Of a DNA stretch of 64,000 nt, positions 20,640 to 34,500 are shown in pieces. Made by a program: the position numbers and the translations under genes. The notes under the pieces are model-generated. The model made no database searches. It was given only the letters and a program-made list of their open reading frames with translations, and had not been told where the DNA came from. Origin of the DNA: Plectrocnemia conspersa (lineage: Eukaryota; Arthropoda; Insecta; Trichoptera; Polycentropodidae); NCBI GenBank assembly GCA_009617715.1, contig VTFK01000162.1:62001-126000 (forward strand). The letters are read 5' to 3'. Numbering within the stretch: position 1 is the first letter of the stretch; each line of letters opens with the position of its first letter.

Positions 20640-23600
20640 GGAATTAAATTTAATCATGAAATCCTATATTTTGTACAATTGTGGCGAACTTCGCCAAACA
20701 TGATAACACGTTTTACTCAAAATTACACTAAAACGACCATTTCGTTAATCAAACATTCTTCTCAAAACCTCATAATGGTGATCGCTCGACGTGATCCAAA
20801 CACGCGTGTCATGGGGTTACTTTTTAAATTAGATACTGTGCTCATAAATAGCCTTGTCAAAATTTATTTGCCTGCACAGCAAAAAATAAAATAAATATGG
20901 GTGCGAACGCACAATATATCTAGTGTATTTATTTTTAACAGTCAGTGCACAATAATATCGTCAAATGAGTGATTACCACGGGCTCTTAAATTTTGCTCTG
21001 TGATTTATATAACGCCCTGAAAGATGTACCATTATGTGTAGGTATTGGTTTGTTGCTCTCGGGTTCGGTTTTCGGGATTATTATCATATTGCCAATTTCA
21101 CTATTGTTGTAGTTGCTTTATTTATTATAATTCTTTCCTTGTTCTACATTTTTTTTTTTATTTTAATAATTATTAACTCTATTACTGTTTTATTTATCGT
21201 GTTTTAAGGCCGAAGGGGTGTGACTATACAGCCAAAATAGTCTTCAAAAAATCTGTCGAAATAGCTGGTCTTGAAAGTCGTAGAGTCTTCTCTGGAGTCT
21301 CGGCGAAATATTGTCGGCTGTGATCTTTGTGATAATGCTGGACCATCCTCGTGCTGAGACTCGGGAGTGTCTTCCTCCATCTGCCACTGTGTGACCAAGT
21401 GTCGCATATTTTTTATTACTGGTTCGAGTCAACTCTGGTGAATCGCAGATGAAGATGTTGGTGGGCAAATTGCATTGCCTCTTAGACACACACGAAATCT
21501 GTTTACGCCTTAAAAATGAAACTGTCAAATGGCCAGTTTCGGCGATCGTTATTATCATTGCGCGTTGGCGTAGGGTAGAACGCATTGTCTATCGCGCATC
21601 TTTTCCAAAGAAATAATATTTTTCTGGATGCTTACGAGTGATTAACGCTTCGGGACGGATGTGCTAATAGATGATCCTTAAAATCTTAACTACTATTAAC
21701 GCGATTGCTTAGCCCCAAGCTCTCTCTTCCATTTTAAGTTCTTACTTTCGAGACCAGTTGGTATTTATTTTTAGTTGGAACCCCCACATATTTATTTAAA
21801 AAATGTGTTCCTTGTTCTAATTCAACTCGTGAAAATACATTTGTTTTTATCTACTGACTTTAGAGAAGAATTAAAGTGTTGTATTGATTTTGGCCTGTGT
21901 AGTATATGTTGGATGTGAAGTAGTTTTCATTCTTAAGTCGCGTAATGTTGGTCAATTGTGTGTTGAGACTGTCCATTTTTTCATTATTTTGTTGCTATAT
22001 GTAAATCCCGGAAAACTTTTGAAGCGATATATTGCGATTTGATTGTGGATTAGCTTCAAACAAAGTCTCTCAATTGTTATTCATTAACAACAAATTGAGG
22101 TCTTCCTCGAGGTTCATTTTCAAGGCTAGTATTAGCCGTACGAAATTTATTGAACCAACTCTCTGGTTAGCAGCATACTTCGACACCCTAAATATGATTT
22201 AAAAACAAAACACCTCGTAATTTATAATTATAATAAATATCTTAGTGTGTAATATATTGTATATTCATATTATTGGTTAGGTCAACTGATAAGTTGTATT
22301 ACTTTTACATACATTGTCTATAGTTGTTATAATTTATGTTTATTTAAAATTTGACAATCATGACCCCAATGCGTCATGGTGACTAGAACTATGTATACTA
22401 TTAATACATTATTGCTTGACCGCCAAAGGTAGTCAAACAATTATAATATCTACATTCAAATAATGTTAAAATGTATACATAAATTGTTTTAGAATATAGC
22501 TGCTACCGTATCTATTGCAATAATGCTTTGACTAGCATATCGATATCAGTGGCTCTAATGTATTTCTTTTTCGAGTAATTGGCATTAAATGTATATTACA
22601 TTATTTTGGACTAGCCTGTGGACTCTATGCATATTAATTATGATACCGTCTCATCAACACAAACTGCGTATTTTCGCTGTCCTGATTTCAATCTTTAATT
22701 ATGAGTCCACATTGTGTACTTAGTCTAAAAGTGTATTGCCAATTTGGTGTGACCTTTGACATTGATATAATCCGAGAACCCTTGTCAACTGCGTTGGCGG
22801 TGCTTTTATATAGATCTTTGCCTTCGCGTCATCGTGTAAAGCTTCGATTTTTATGTTTCGTTCTAGTTGATATTTGAAATACATTGAATGTGAGGTTAAA
22901 TTTAAAAATTGCTTTGTTTATGTATCTAATTAGTAAATAATTATATATGATTTAAATCGATGATTATGGACAATTTGCAGACCTCGAATGACTCGTTTTA
23001 TTATCTGGTGATTACGACTTATAATATATAAGCTTGTTCATCAATAATAGTTATAAATATATGAAAGATAATCGATCTTGTTTAATGAAATTGTGACTAA
23101 ACACGACTAAAAGTTTACCTAACCGACAATATAATAATATATTGTGTTGATACGCCGCGCGCCGGTTAAATATTACGACGACTCGGCGATAGTTGATGTT
23201 ATCCCACATATATATTATTTTTATGTACACTATTATAATGAAAAATAAATAATTATCCAATTTTGTACCTTTGTAAGTCTTCAATTAAGCGTAATAGGAG
23301 ATGTTAATCCCTAAACCAGATCGTGTGTCTTATAATATATATCAATAAGGGTGTTGTATGTCGTGTGTTCTTTTTGATATATTATACTTTCGTTTTACTT
23401 ATCACATGCTCACAAATGAAATTCAATACATCGTTAACGGAATCGAAGGGTTAAATGGAAATTAATGAATATAAAATATCATGATGCATGAGAATGATCG
23501 ACGGTTGTAAAATACGTATTTTTGAATATTATTTGATTACTATTTTTTTTTATTAATTACCTAAAAAATATTTTTTTATAATGCATAAAAAATAGTAATC

Positions 23601-26517
23601 TATTTTAAGGGGAGAATTATCATAGATTAGTTAGAAATATTGTTTTTAAAAAACTCAAGTTTCATTATCAAAAATTCTGTCTGGCGAAGTCCGCAAGAAT
23701 TAAGTAGATTTCTGTATATAAAAGTGTAAAGTAGGTTTATTTTTTTAATATTTATTGTAGAAAATTTTTGACCTTTTTACTTTTTTTCGATATTTTAACA
23801 GAGTGATTATTTTTTAAATGTTTTCAAGAGCCGCCATTTTGAAACAAGTTGCCGGATTTGACTGACTAATGAACATGGCTGAGAGATCTATTTTTAGAGC
23901 AATTTTATGTCGTTATGATTAAAATAAATGATTTTTCATCTCCTCAAAATCCCTCATAAATGACAAAGAATGTTAAAAAAAAAACATTTTTTATTTTAAT
24001 TTCTATTTGTCTCTTCAAAATTTTTTAACGGAGTTATGATTTTTTAATTTTGTAATAAGATGACTGACTAACGAACTTCAAAATCAAAATTTTCACGATA
24101 TTTAGAATAAGTTAATTGTATGATCTAAATATTTCTAAAATAATCTACCTAAAAATATCAAATGATAATCAGCAATCTGTAACATTTTCATTATTTTCAA
24201 TTCGATTTGAAGTTTCTTGTGGTATTTTTTTTCATCTCACAAAACAACTACAAAGGCTTCAGTTATGTTAAAAAAAGTTTAAGCACTAGCTTCAAAAACA
24301 CATTGTATTTGTGATTTTTTTTTTAGTTTTGTCCTAAAGCAGTTATGTATTTAAGTTAATCCAGATCCAATCATTTGCTTATTTTCAACACAAATATTCG
24401 ATTGCTTTCGAGAGAATAAGTAACGCGGATTTTTGAGTTCAGAGATGAGCTCAAATTATTTTTTTCTGCTTAGGTTAAATTATATTTATTATACCATTTG
24501 AATGCTAGTAAGTGCGACTTATTCAGATGACATTTTCAAATATTTAGATGCAAAGAAAAAACACAATAACATTGTTTTGGCTGATTATTGTTATATTATA
24601 TTCTACTATTTCAACCATATATGTAATGTAGCACACTAGCGTAGCTTTAATTAATTAACCTTGTTATATATCCATGAGATTATGAAAATCTATTCTAAAG
24701 TTATTCAGAATAATAATTATGATGATACTATTATTATTACTAATTTCAATGTCTCAGATGTGATAGAATTTGATAAACTTTTAATATAAAATTTTAATTA
24801 AATACCTTATTTAAAGAATAACCATTGCCACAAAAATCATTTTTTACAAGAGAGAGTAAAAACTAATTTTCTCCTTTGATTTCAAGGAAATAGTTTATTT
24901 AATACGTTTTAAATTTAAACATTAAATATTAAAACATAATACATTTATATTATAAATAAAATAACATACACAATAAAGATAAAAAATAAGAAGCAACTTG
25001 GACATTTTGTATTTTGTTAAGCATATTTTTGAGTTTTTAAAGGGGTCCATCATATTATCGAAAAATGTTTATTGTAGTGAGAAAATCAATATTTTTAGAA
25101 ATTTTAAATCGATCCCAAGGCCTAGAAATATTGTATCGATATATATTAAATTGTACCTCCCCTTTTATTAAATGATCAAATGTATACATCCGAATTTGCC
25201 TAAGTTGGAAATGTTTACCCATAGAAGCTTTAACATATGGTTTTATAGTTTTTTTTAGAATAAAAATGCTCAATATCTTTGTTGGTGTTTTTCTCGCCTT
25301 CAAAAGAATTTTGTCCCATTTTTTGCTATAATGTTTTTGTTCCTTTTAGGCAAGTAATGATTTAAAATCAATTGATAATAAATTATTGTGTAAAATACCC
25401 TTATTACGAAAGTAATGCTAAAATTGTTTAAACTTTTCAGATAATACTGCAACATTAACAATAGTTTAACCTAAAAAAACATTTAATATTATTAGATTTT
25501 TCACTGTTTAAATATAAATATTACATAAATACTTGCAATCACTTTTTTTTGGCTTATTAGTTGTATTAATCGAAGAACTTTTCATTATAAAATGTAAGGT
25601 GTTAAAAAATCACAACCGAATCACTCAAGTGACGATCTGCAACTGTACATTTTTTGTACATGTTTCATATATATTGTCCTTTTTTTGGGTAATGTAATAA
25701 ATTAGTATCCTCTCGAGATTTAATAAAACGAAATTTTGTTCATGTAAAAGAAACACGATATGAAAATATCTGTTTTGCATATGCACGTGATATGTTTGCT
25801 CTTGTGTTTTTGCGGCGTTTTTATAATATAAGCTGCTCAATCCTCCTGTGTAAAAAAGGTCGCTAAGGGTCTCAGTTTCTAGAGCTATACACACATATAT
25901 TATCACATTTTATTTTATTTTTAATGCCACTCTTGTGTATGTGAAATATGAAATAAAATATTTAATTTATTGTTTTAACCTTTTTAAATTTTAAGGAAGT
26001 AGACATACATAATTTATTATTCAAAGTTTAAAATTTATACACGCATTGTTTATTCAGTTTAATGTTAAGAACCACTAAGGTTCATGACATTGGTAGTTCT
26101 TCATACAAAATGTTTGGACATTGTTTTTTTTTTTCAAAAAAGTGATACTTTTGTCTTCGTTTTTTTGTTTGTGAAAATGGTGATAACGATTTTTTTAAAC
26201 TTTCGCGACCATAAAACAAATTTGATATTAGCGTTTTTTCATATAAGTTCTTCAATTAATAACTTTTAATTTGTAAGAATATTCCCATGATGTGATTTAT
26301 TAATATTCTTTCTATAAAGTTTATAGTTTCAGTATATAAGTAATGCATAAACATTTTAGGCATTACATGATTGATAAATTCTTTCAAGAAAATGACAGTT
26401 CAATGTAAAATACCGAAAAATAGTATTACATAAAAATTATTTATAATAGCAAGTATATATTTACTATTCAATTTCAGGACATAAAATATATATTTTGAGT
26501 GAGTAGTGTAAAATTGA
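20640..26517. other. Presumed intron, no supported exon
   Basis: Long AT-rich stretch. A short piece at 22360-22383 resembles the LINE 3' hairpin. The block 21196-21600 is less AT-rich and carries two overlapping minus-strand frames (21244-21585 and 21204-21407) without recognisable domains. Nothing else could be supported. Confidence 0.4.
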
Positions 26518-26652
26518 GTGCAACACGTTATAACAAAAAGCAACCACGGAGAGCAAAGATTGAGCAATAGCGATGTTAGGGTGATCGGAGGTTGGGAGAG
26601 AGGAGATGCAGACGCCGGGCCAGGTGTCGGTGCCGATGCGCGCCGGAAGAAG

Positions 26653-29600
26653 ATGCGCAAGCGGCGCGAGCTGGACGCGCTCGCGCCTGGCGGCCGACGA
26701 CTCCTGGCCGGCTCGAGCGACGAGCGCGAGGACTCATGGCCATGGACGGGAGGCTCTGGCGGACCGCCAAGAAGAGTGCGTCCTCGTAGAGCATGTGCCC
26801 CGGCAGCACGCGCGTGCGCTGCCCTTCTGCTGTGTGCGTGTGCAACCGCCACAGCTACTGTCGTCTGGCTCTTCATCGACGTACGCGAGCAGATATCTTC
26901 GCTCAGAACAGAGATGGAACTAGGTGATCTTTACTTTCGCGGCGTAACTATTTATTAAAATGTTCAAAGATCTGTTTATACTCTTTCCAACCAACGCAGT
27001 CACGGTTCACCTGAAATATTCTTAACCTTTGCCTTTTTAAAAATTAATTCCTTTCCAGAATTTGATCCGTCTAAAAGTCGTTGAGTTGTGTTTTGTTATA
27101 TTGGGCGCATCATGCTCTCGATACAATTCATATAACTTGTTATATCGATGCCACCAAATATATTTGCGAGTTAATCTTATATTTAGCCATATATCCGGTA
27201 CTGTGAATATAAAAACTAGAATAATATTAAATCAAAAACTGTTAAAAAGCAAATGTTTTTTTCTTCTAGTAGAAACCGTACAGGTTATTGGATGGTCACA
27301 TGGATTATATTTGGAAAGATTTTTAACAAAGTTTATTTTTAATTTAAACATCTAGTTTCAGGTGTAATATTCAAGCTAACCTCGCACATGAACATGATTC
27401 CTACCCCAACTACTGCCATGCAACTTTAAACCATATCGATTTCCTCCCATGTTTGATCATATGAACAATGCTTTCGATGAGATTTTCTTCTCAGCTTTTT
27501 GCCACATATACACCTAACGTAATTAAAAACGATGTTAAGAATTAACGTTTTTCTATATGATGCACTACATTTTTAATATTTAAAAATATTTAATTACTTA
27601 AAACTTATCCTGAGTGTCCAGTTCCGGTTTTGTTAAGCCCATTTCAACCTCATGAAAGCCAAGTCTTATGTAGAACTATAAGAATTTCAAATTAGCGAGT
27701 CCCGCGTTCTATAACAGCTCAAAGTTTCTGATGAAATGAATGGTTACCTGTTCTCCGACATTTAACTATCGTTTCTTCCAGTTCCTGGTATGAGATTTGT
27801 ATGTAAAATTTTCAATGAGCTATTTAAACAATTAATTTGTTTTTGATTTAGTTATATTTTGGCATTTATGTAATGTTAATATATTATTAAAAATATTCAA
27901 AGGTAAATAAAACTGAAAAATAGTCGCTTTCTCAGAACTGAGCAATACGAAATTCCTGACAGAAGATTATATTAAATATACACATATTTTGGAGAGTACG
28001 GAAACAGTTGATTATTTTATATTTTTATTTAAAATAAATAGCTTTTCATTATTGAGTTTTTAAATGTGTAAAAAATTATATAAAAAATAAGTCACTGTTA
28101 TCTCTTATTTTTCATTTATGTATCAAAATATTTTTTCATCATATTATATTTATTTCTCTGCAGTTTCGATTGGCAGCCAGGGAGTCGGCGATGCTCTGCA
28201 AAGATGCCATTCCACCACCAGAGAACTTCAATACAATCACACGGAGATGGCTGCTAGACTGGACAAACTTATACTACGTACAGATAATCTCACTTCCCAG
28301 GTATAATCAAATCGATCAATTCGAAAAACTTGTAATCGACGATTTATTCAATTTTAAATTTACATCAACAGGTAGCAGCGTTACAATTGGGTCTCGCGAA
28401 TGTCAAACAGCAAGTGGCAAGCGCCCCCGAACTCATAAACGTTCCCGAGCAATTATCAACCCTCGGAACGAACGTGGCTAGATTCGGATCGCAAATCAAA
28501 GACTTTGACTCCACCGTGGCAGCTCTTAGGCTACAAACTTCTACGCTTACCGACGGCCAGACTTTACTTTCTAAGAATTTAACTGAATTGAAAGTAAGAC
28601 ACATATTTTTATCATTATATAAACAGCATGTAGCAATTGTTATACTATTTTATTTCTTTATTATAGAATCAGATTGATCAAATGTGGAATAGAAGCTACA
28701 GTTCGAACGATGATGATAAGACTAAATTAGTTCCCCTTCTAAAACAACAATCTGATCTGCAAGCTACTCTGACGCAACTCTCGACGAACGTTACATTAAT
28801 CAATGAAACTTTAGCTACTAAAATAGACTGGGCCACACAAGACTTTAAGAGTGATCATGTAGGTTTTGTTTTATAAATAAAACAATTTAAATATTTTAAT
28901 CTGTTTGTGATAAATATATTTTTATATTATTTATAGCGGAAAGTGGTGGAACTTATGGAATCAGTTCAAAACAATTCTGTTACTCTTAGCAGTTTAGAAA
29001 CTGCATGGAAACAAAGCAACGATATCCTTTCTCGTAATATTACGAGTCTCAATCAAAAGGTAATTTGAAGCGTGTGGTGTTTTAATGACTTTATATAACA
29101 ATATATTCTTGTATATTTAGGTTGCTGATAAAGCAGCAGAAGTTCAGAGACAATTTATTGAATTAAAAAATCTCATTAATCAGCTGGAAAAGAATGAAGA
29201 AAAGCAAATCAGTGATATAACGATAGCTAGGGATTCAAATTCTAAGTCGATGCCAGCGGATGTGGCAGCCGGTATTGAAGATATGACATCTGACATGTTA
29301 CCGAAACAGATTTCGCCTTATAAAAATCCAGAGCTACCTAAGGTAATGTATACAATGCTGTAAACATTTTTAGCCGGTATACGGAAATTATACAACTGTT
29401 CAATTATTTGATTTACAGTTACCTTCAACAACAACTCTACTGCCACTTCCATTGATCAAAGGTATTATAACAAAACATATAAGTGTACACATAAGTTATA
29501 TACTTTTTTCCAAATTGACATGGTTTTGAAGTGTTGATATAAAGTATTTAAAATATCATATGACTTGACTGAAATTAGTAGTGAACAGTAAACTTTATAT

Positions 29601-29835
29601 TTTACAGTGGCCACGATCTAGTTTGCTATAAAAAATAGAAGCCAGTGAATTTAACTTGCAGATAGACACACAAAACTGTTTCCATTTGTAGAAAAATACT
29701 AAAACACTTATTGTACAACTGCATCAACCAATTTTTTTATGAAGATACTATTTAATATTTATTTTACTTGTAGCCACACCTCCTACAGTGGCAGTGACAG
29801 GAAAACCCAGTATTTTATCGTCTGGAAGCGCTTAA
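26653..29835 (+). CDS. EFCAB14: EFCAB14-like single-pass membrane coiled-coil protein (proximal-start isoform, 423 aa)
   Basis: Exons: 26653-26923, 28164-28300, 28372-28593, 28667-28858, 28937-29059, 29121-29342, 29419-29461, 29774-29835, all with GT-AG borders and matching phases. The first exon begins MRKRRELDALAPGG, close to the MKKRKELNAL start of vertebrate EFCAB14, hence the choice of 26653 although the frame is open upstream to 26518. A basic tail is followed by a membrane helix at about residues 52-75. The rest is a lumenal or extracellular part of heptad-like, Thr/Ser/Gln-rich helices with several Asn-x-Ser/Thr sites (for example STLGTNVARFGSQIKDFDS). Vertebrate EFCAB14 ends in EF-hands; this model ends TPPTVAVTGKPSILSSGSA with none. 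Function is poorly known. The EFCAB14 assignment rests on the N-terminal signature and middle-region similarity. Exons from 28164 are shared with the distal module. Confidence 0.75.
26924..28163. other. Intron 1 of the proximal EFCAB14-like isoform
   Basis: Donor ACTAG|GTGATC and acceptor TTTCTCTGCAG bound 1240 bp of AT-rich sequence. A 97-codon open frame at 27062-27355 shows no domain and is not supported. Confidence 0.6.
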
Positions 29836-31485
29836 TCTTCAGGTTTCATTCAATGACTTGATTTAAAATGACTAATTTGGCCTACATGTTACATATTAAC
29901 ATGCTGTGAATGATTTGTGATTTGTTGTCGTCAAAATTATATTGCTAAGCTTAATTGTTCACATGACTAGTTTTTTTATTACACAATCGCCAACTATGAA
30001 AGTTACACCAAAGATATATTTTTTAAATACTTGTCATTGTATTTTTAATTCATAAATATATTTTAGCTGCTTTTATCATTACATGTGTATTAAACTTCTT
30101 ATATTGTAAAACTCCTGTGATAGGATCGTTAAAGCAATTATTAGCAATTTATTTTGTATCTATTTATGCGTATTTATATTATAACATAAAAACGATAATA
30201 TCAATGCGAATGTGTGTGTAAATAAATATATATATATATACTAAAGTTGTTTTTTGGTGAATTTGTGTTCAAAATATGTTCGCATACAAAACAACGTTCC
30301 ATCCATGTAATTTTAATAAATTAGTTCATCTTGTATGATATAATTGCATAGATAAATAATTTTGTGTCATTATTCATTTACTATTGGTTTATAGCTAAAT
30401 AATTAAAATTATTTATTCAGATTGTATATATTTTGATATTGGATTTATTATGATTATTATTATATCATATATATTATAGGTGTACACATTGAAGATTCAC
30501 ACCCAAGAGTGATAAATCGTGGAAAAATTGTTATTGACTATTGTAAATTTTGTATTAAAATTGTAGACGATTTAAAATACTTAGTTTTTGATCTTATGTA
30601 ATGGTAGATACAAGTTGTAAACAGACATGTAATGTCTGGGTTTTAATATTTTTTTCATTAATTAACACTCATAAATTAGATCATATGTTGACAAAGAGCT
30701 TTGTGACTTGCACAATATTTAGGGTGTGTTTATATAATAAATGTGGGGATACATTTAATTGTGACATCCTTGCAAATGATTGAATTTATTAAATATTTCA
30801 AAAATATACTTACAAGCATAAGTGTTATATTCGTATTAATAAAAGTGCTGATTTATGTTTGTCTTTTGCACATGGTTTAATATTGTTGTTGATGAAACCT
30901 AATTTATATATATCTATACTTCATGTTTACGAATTGATACATTTTAGCTGTTTCAAAAATTATCATCATCAGTATTTAAGTATATATTATTTTGAATAGT
31001 GGTTTTATTGTACATAAAATTAATGTATAAAGTTGTATTAAATTCTTCTGCAAGAGCTAAAGTACAAAATAAATTCGAGATCCTAGCATATTTTGACCAA
31101 TTACATAATAATTGTATGTTTAATTTTGATCTTTATGTTCTTGCAATTTTAACTAATATAACATTTATATTTAAACAATCAGTAGTTTGTAGTAAAAATA
31201 GTGGATTTTTTTGTAACCATAAATCAGTATTGTAAATATGTAATTATATTTTAGGGTATTGCCAAAAATAGTGTGATAATGGTAGATTTTTAAAAATTAT
31301 GATAACGTTTGTCAGAATAATCAATAATTTATTGATTTTATGATTTTTACATATATTTGTTATGTTCAATATTTATATTTTATACCTTGATTGTATTATA
31401 CGATATAATAACGATAAAATTGCATTTTTTTATTATATTAATAATTGCTATGTTATAAAACTCAGAATATAATATAACATCAATC
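29836..31485. other. 3' UTR of EFCAB14-like gene and intergenic spacer to GCAT
   Basis: AT-rich, non-coding as far as I can see. AATAAA at 30221-30226, about 390 bp after the stop, is a plausible poly(A) signal, followed by a short TA microsatellite; further AATAAA copies lie downstream. The plus-strand gene ends here and the minus-strand GCAT ends at 31553, so the two genes are convergent. Confidence 0.6.
30221..30226 (+). promoter_or_regulatory. Candidate poly(A) signal of the EFCAB14-like gene
   Basis: AATAAA 386 bp after the stop codon at 29835, ahead of a TA-rich tract. Other hexamers downstream may also be used. Confidence 0.4.
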
Positions 31486-31491
31486 TTTATT
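31486..31491 (-). promoter_or_regulatory. Candidate poly(A) signal of GCAT
   Basis: Minus-strand AATAAA about 62 bp after the GCAT stop codon at 31553-31555. Confidence 0.5.
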
Positions 31492-31552
31492 AATGATCTT
31501 ATAATCAAATAAATATTTCTGCAAACTTTGGCTTTTTTTAATGATTTTTAAA

Positions 31553-34500
31553 TCATATTATTTTTAATTCTTTTCCAATCTTTGTAAAAGCATTCACGGC
31601 GGTATCAATTTGTTCGTAATCATGAGCAGCACTTATTTGCACCCTAACTCTTGCAGCTCCTTGTGGAACGACTGGGTAACTAAATCCAATTACGTAAATT
31701 CCCTCATCTAAAAATCATTTTAATAGTATACACATTGTTTTGCCGTATCACATAAAAAATAAATGATTCTTACTCAGCATTTTATTAGCCAATGTATTCG
31801 CCAATTTTGCATCACCGATCATTACTGGCGAAATGGCGTGATCGTTCCCACTGATTTTGAATCCAGCAGCAGTCATCTTGCTTCTAAAACGACTTGTATT
31901 ATTTGCCAATTTTTCGCATAATACAGACGAATTTTGCAATATTTCGAACACCTAAAAAGTAAACCACAATTATTGAGTGTATTAGTATAATATAAATAAA
32001 TAGTTGTAGTACTTTGATTGCACTGCCGACGACTGCAGGTGGTAATGAATTGGAAAATAGATAAGGCCTGGATATCTGCCTAAGAAGATCTATTAATTGT
32101 TTCGATCCTGTCGTGTATCCTCCCATAGCTCCTCCTAGAGCTTTTCCTAAAGTAGAATTTAATATATCGACTTTTCCCATGACGTTCGCATATTCTTCAC
32201 TTCCTCTAAAATTCATATACAAACATTTAAATGTTGATATAAATAATATACAAAGGACATAAGTTATTTTCACCACTTAAAAATTTAATTACTTAATACT
32301 TTTTACTATGCAAAACTGGAAAAGCAATTTATTGATGCAACAGTACTTATTTATAGTACTTATTATAAGTAAAAGAGATTTTCTGAGTCAGAGCGTAAGA
32401 TTTTAGTTGTACCTCAACTGTTATCATGGAAACATCGTATTTTATGTTATAGTGTCATTTAATATTGCACTTTTTAGCTTAAAAAATAATCAATGTGAAT
32501 TTTACTTTGCATTCGTAAATATATATAAGTAAGATTCAGCTGAAGGTAAAATATAATATGTATTAAAGAAAGAGATCTTTCATAGACATGATACAGAATA
32601 TAATTTAAAAATGTTACAGTATATAGTTTGTTGCGGGGTTAGAGATATAATAAAATAAACCTCTCCTCCAGCTCTGTATTAGTAAATGGCAACAGCTCTT
32701 GATGTCTACCTAAAAGTTAATCTAATTCCTATACCTCCTAAGGATGTATAGTATAGTATATTGAAAACGAGGTCCTCCTTTACAATATTCACAATAAAAC
32801 GTTTTAGCCTAATGTGAACTGTAAGAGAAATAATCGGTAAGAATTTATTATTAACACTTCAAAAAAATACAAAATTTTTTAATAAAAAAAATGTTTTTCT
32901 GTCTATTAAATTTTTCTATTTTAAATTTTAATTACCAACCTTCCAGTTTTTCCAAAAAATCCAGTTGCATGACAATCATCCACAAATGTCAAAGCTTCAT
33001 ATTTCTTAGCCAAATCTACAATTTTTGATAACGGAGCCACCGTACCATCCATTGAAAAAACACCATCTGTTACTATAAGCTTTAATCTTGCATCGTTACT
33101 TTGAAGCAATGTTTCCAGTTCTGCAATCAATTAATTTACTAATAATATACACATAAACATTACAATAAAATCATTATATTTCATATGACATACCGTCCAT
33201 ATCTCTATGTTTATATCTAAACTTCTTAGCTTTACACAATCTGATACCATCAATGATCGAAGCGTGATTCAGAGTGTCGGAAAATATTGCATCTTCAGGA
33301 GTCATCAGTGCTTCAAATATACCAGCATTTGCATCAAAACAAGAGGCATATAAAATAGCATCGTCTCTTTTATGATACTCGCTTATATTTTCTTCCAATT
33401 GCTGTAAAGAAGTAAAAATACAATAGATAGAACTATATAGCTATATTCTATAATATATCATAATTACTTTGTGTATTTCTTGAGTTCCACATATAAATCT
33501 AACGGAGCTCAAACCGCCGCCGTATTTGTCCATTGCTGCTTTACCAGCAGAAATAACTTCTTTATTATTCTAAACGTAGACATGCCTTATAATCTTTTAA
33601 GGAATATTAATTATATGTTTTTATATAATACTCACGGCTAACCCTAAATAATTATTTGCGCAAAAGTTTAATACTTTTCTATCAGAATTTTTAACAAAAA
33701 TTTCAATAGACTGCGGTGATGTAATGATCCGTTCTTGTTTCCATGTTCCGGCCGTTTTAATTCCTTCTAATCTTGTATTTAAAACTTCCGTTAGCTTAGC
33801 TTGGGCTGTAGTTGATTGTCTGCGAATTACTGTTACGTCAAAAACAATATGTTTATTGTTAGTGTCTGTGAATCATTAGATCAAATGTGAAATTGAGCTC
33901 TTCCTGCTTGCAAAATTCAACATTAAGTATCTCATTAAATTATTATTAAATATGTTTTATTATTTCTAGAGTGTAAGGAATTAAACAACATTAATTTGAA
34001 AAAGATTATTATTAAAAATGAAAATATTTTTCTTCATTTATTAGTAAAAAATTATAATTTTTTAATAATCTTAATATTAAGCTCATTATACTAATTAACT
34101 CTTTGGTTATCGAATTCTAAAATATATCAGCTGTTACCAGTCAGAATTGCAGGATCCGACATCATCATAAAGAATCTAATTTTTAATTGATTGTAGGACA
34201 TCTTCTTCAGGGGTAAATAACAAATATTTTTTTCATTTACTACATTGATATTTAGATAGAAATCAGAAAAAAACTCGGTAACCAAATGGTGCAAATATGA
34301 ACATTTTTAAAATGCTATAAAAATTCGAAACATCGATATATTTTTTTTTGTAAATTTGTAGTGGACAGAAAAAAAAGATCTCACCGACCGGGCCTGAGTG
34401 TGTTAGGCCGGTTTCACACGTGCCAGATGGATTCACCCGGCACCGGGCCGGCGCCGTGTAGTGGGGATGGTGTTGTATGGGCTAGTACCTACCATTTCAG

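Noticed and set aside
26400..26876. 158-codon minus-strand open frame and other long frames opposite the proximal EFCAB14-like exon
   Set aside because: They are shadows of GC-rich coding sequence; the plus-strand frame has the family start motif, a membrane helix and a usable donor.
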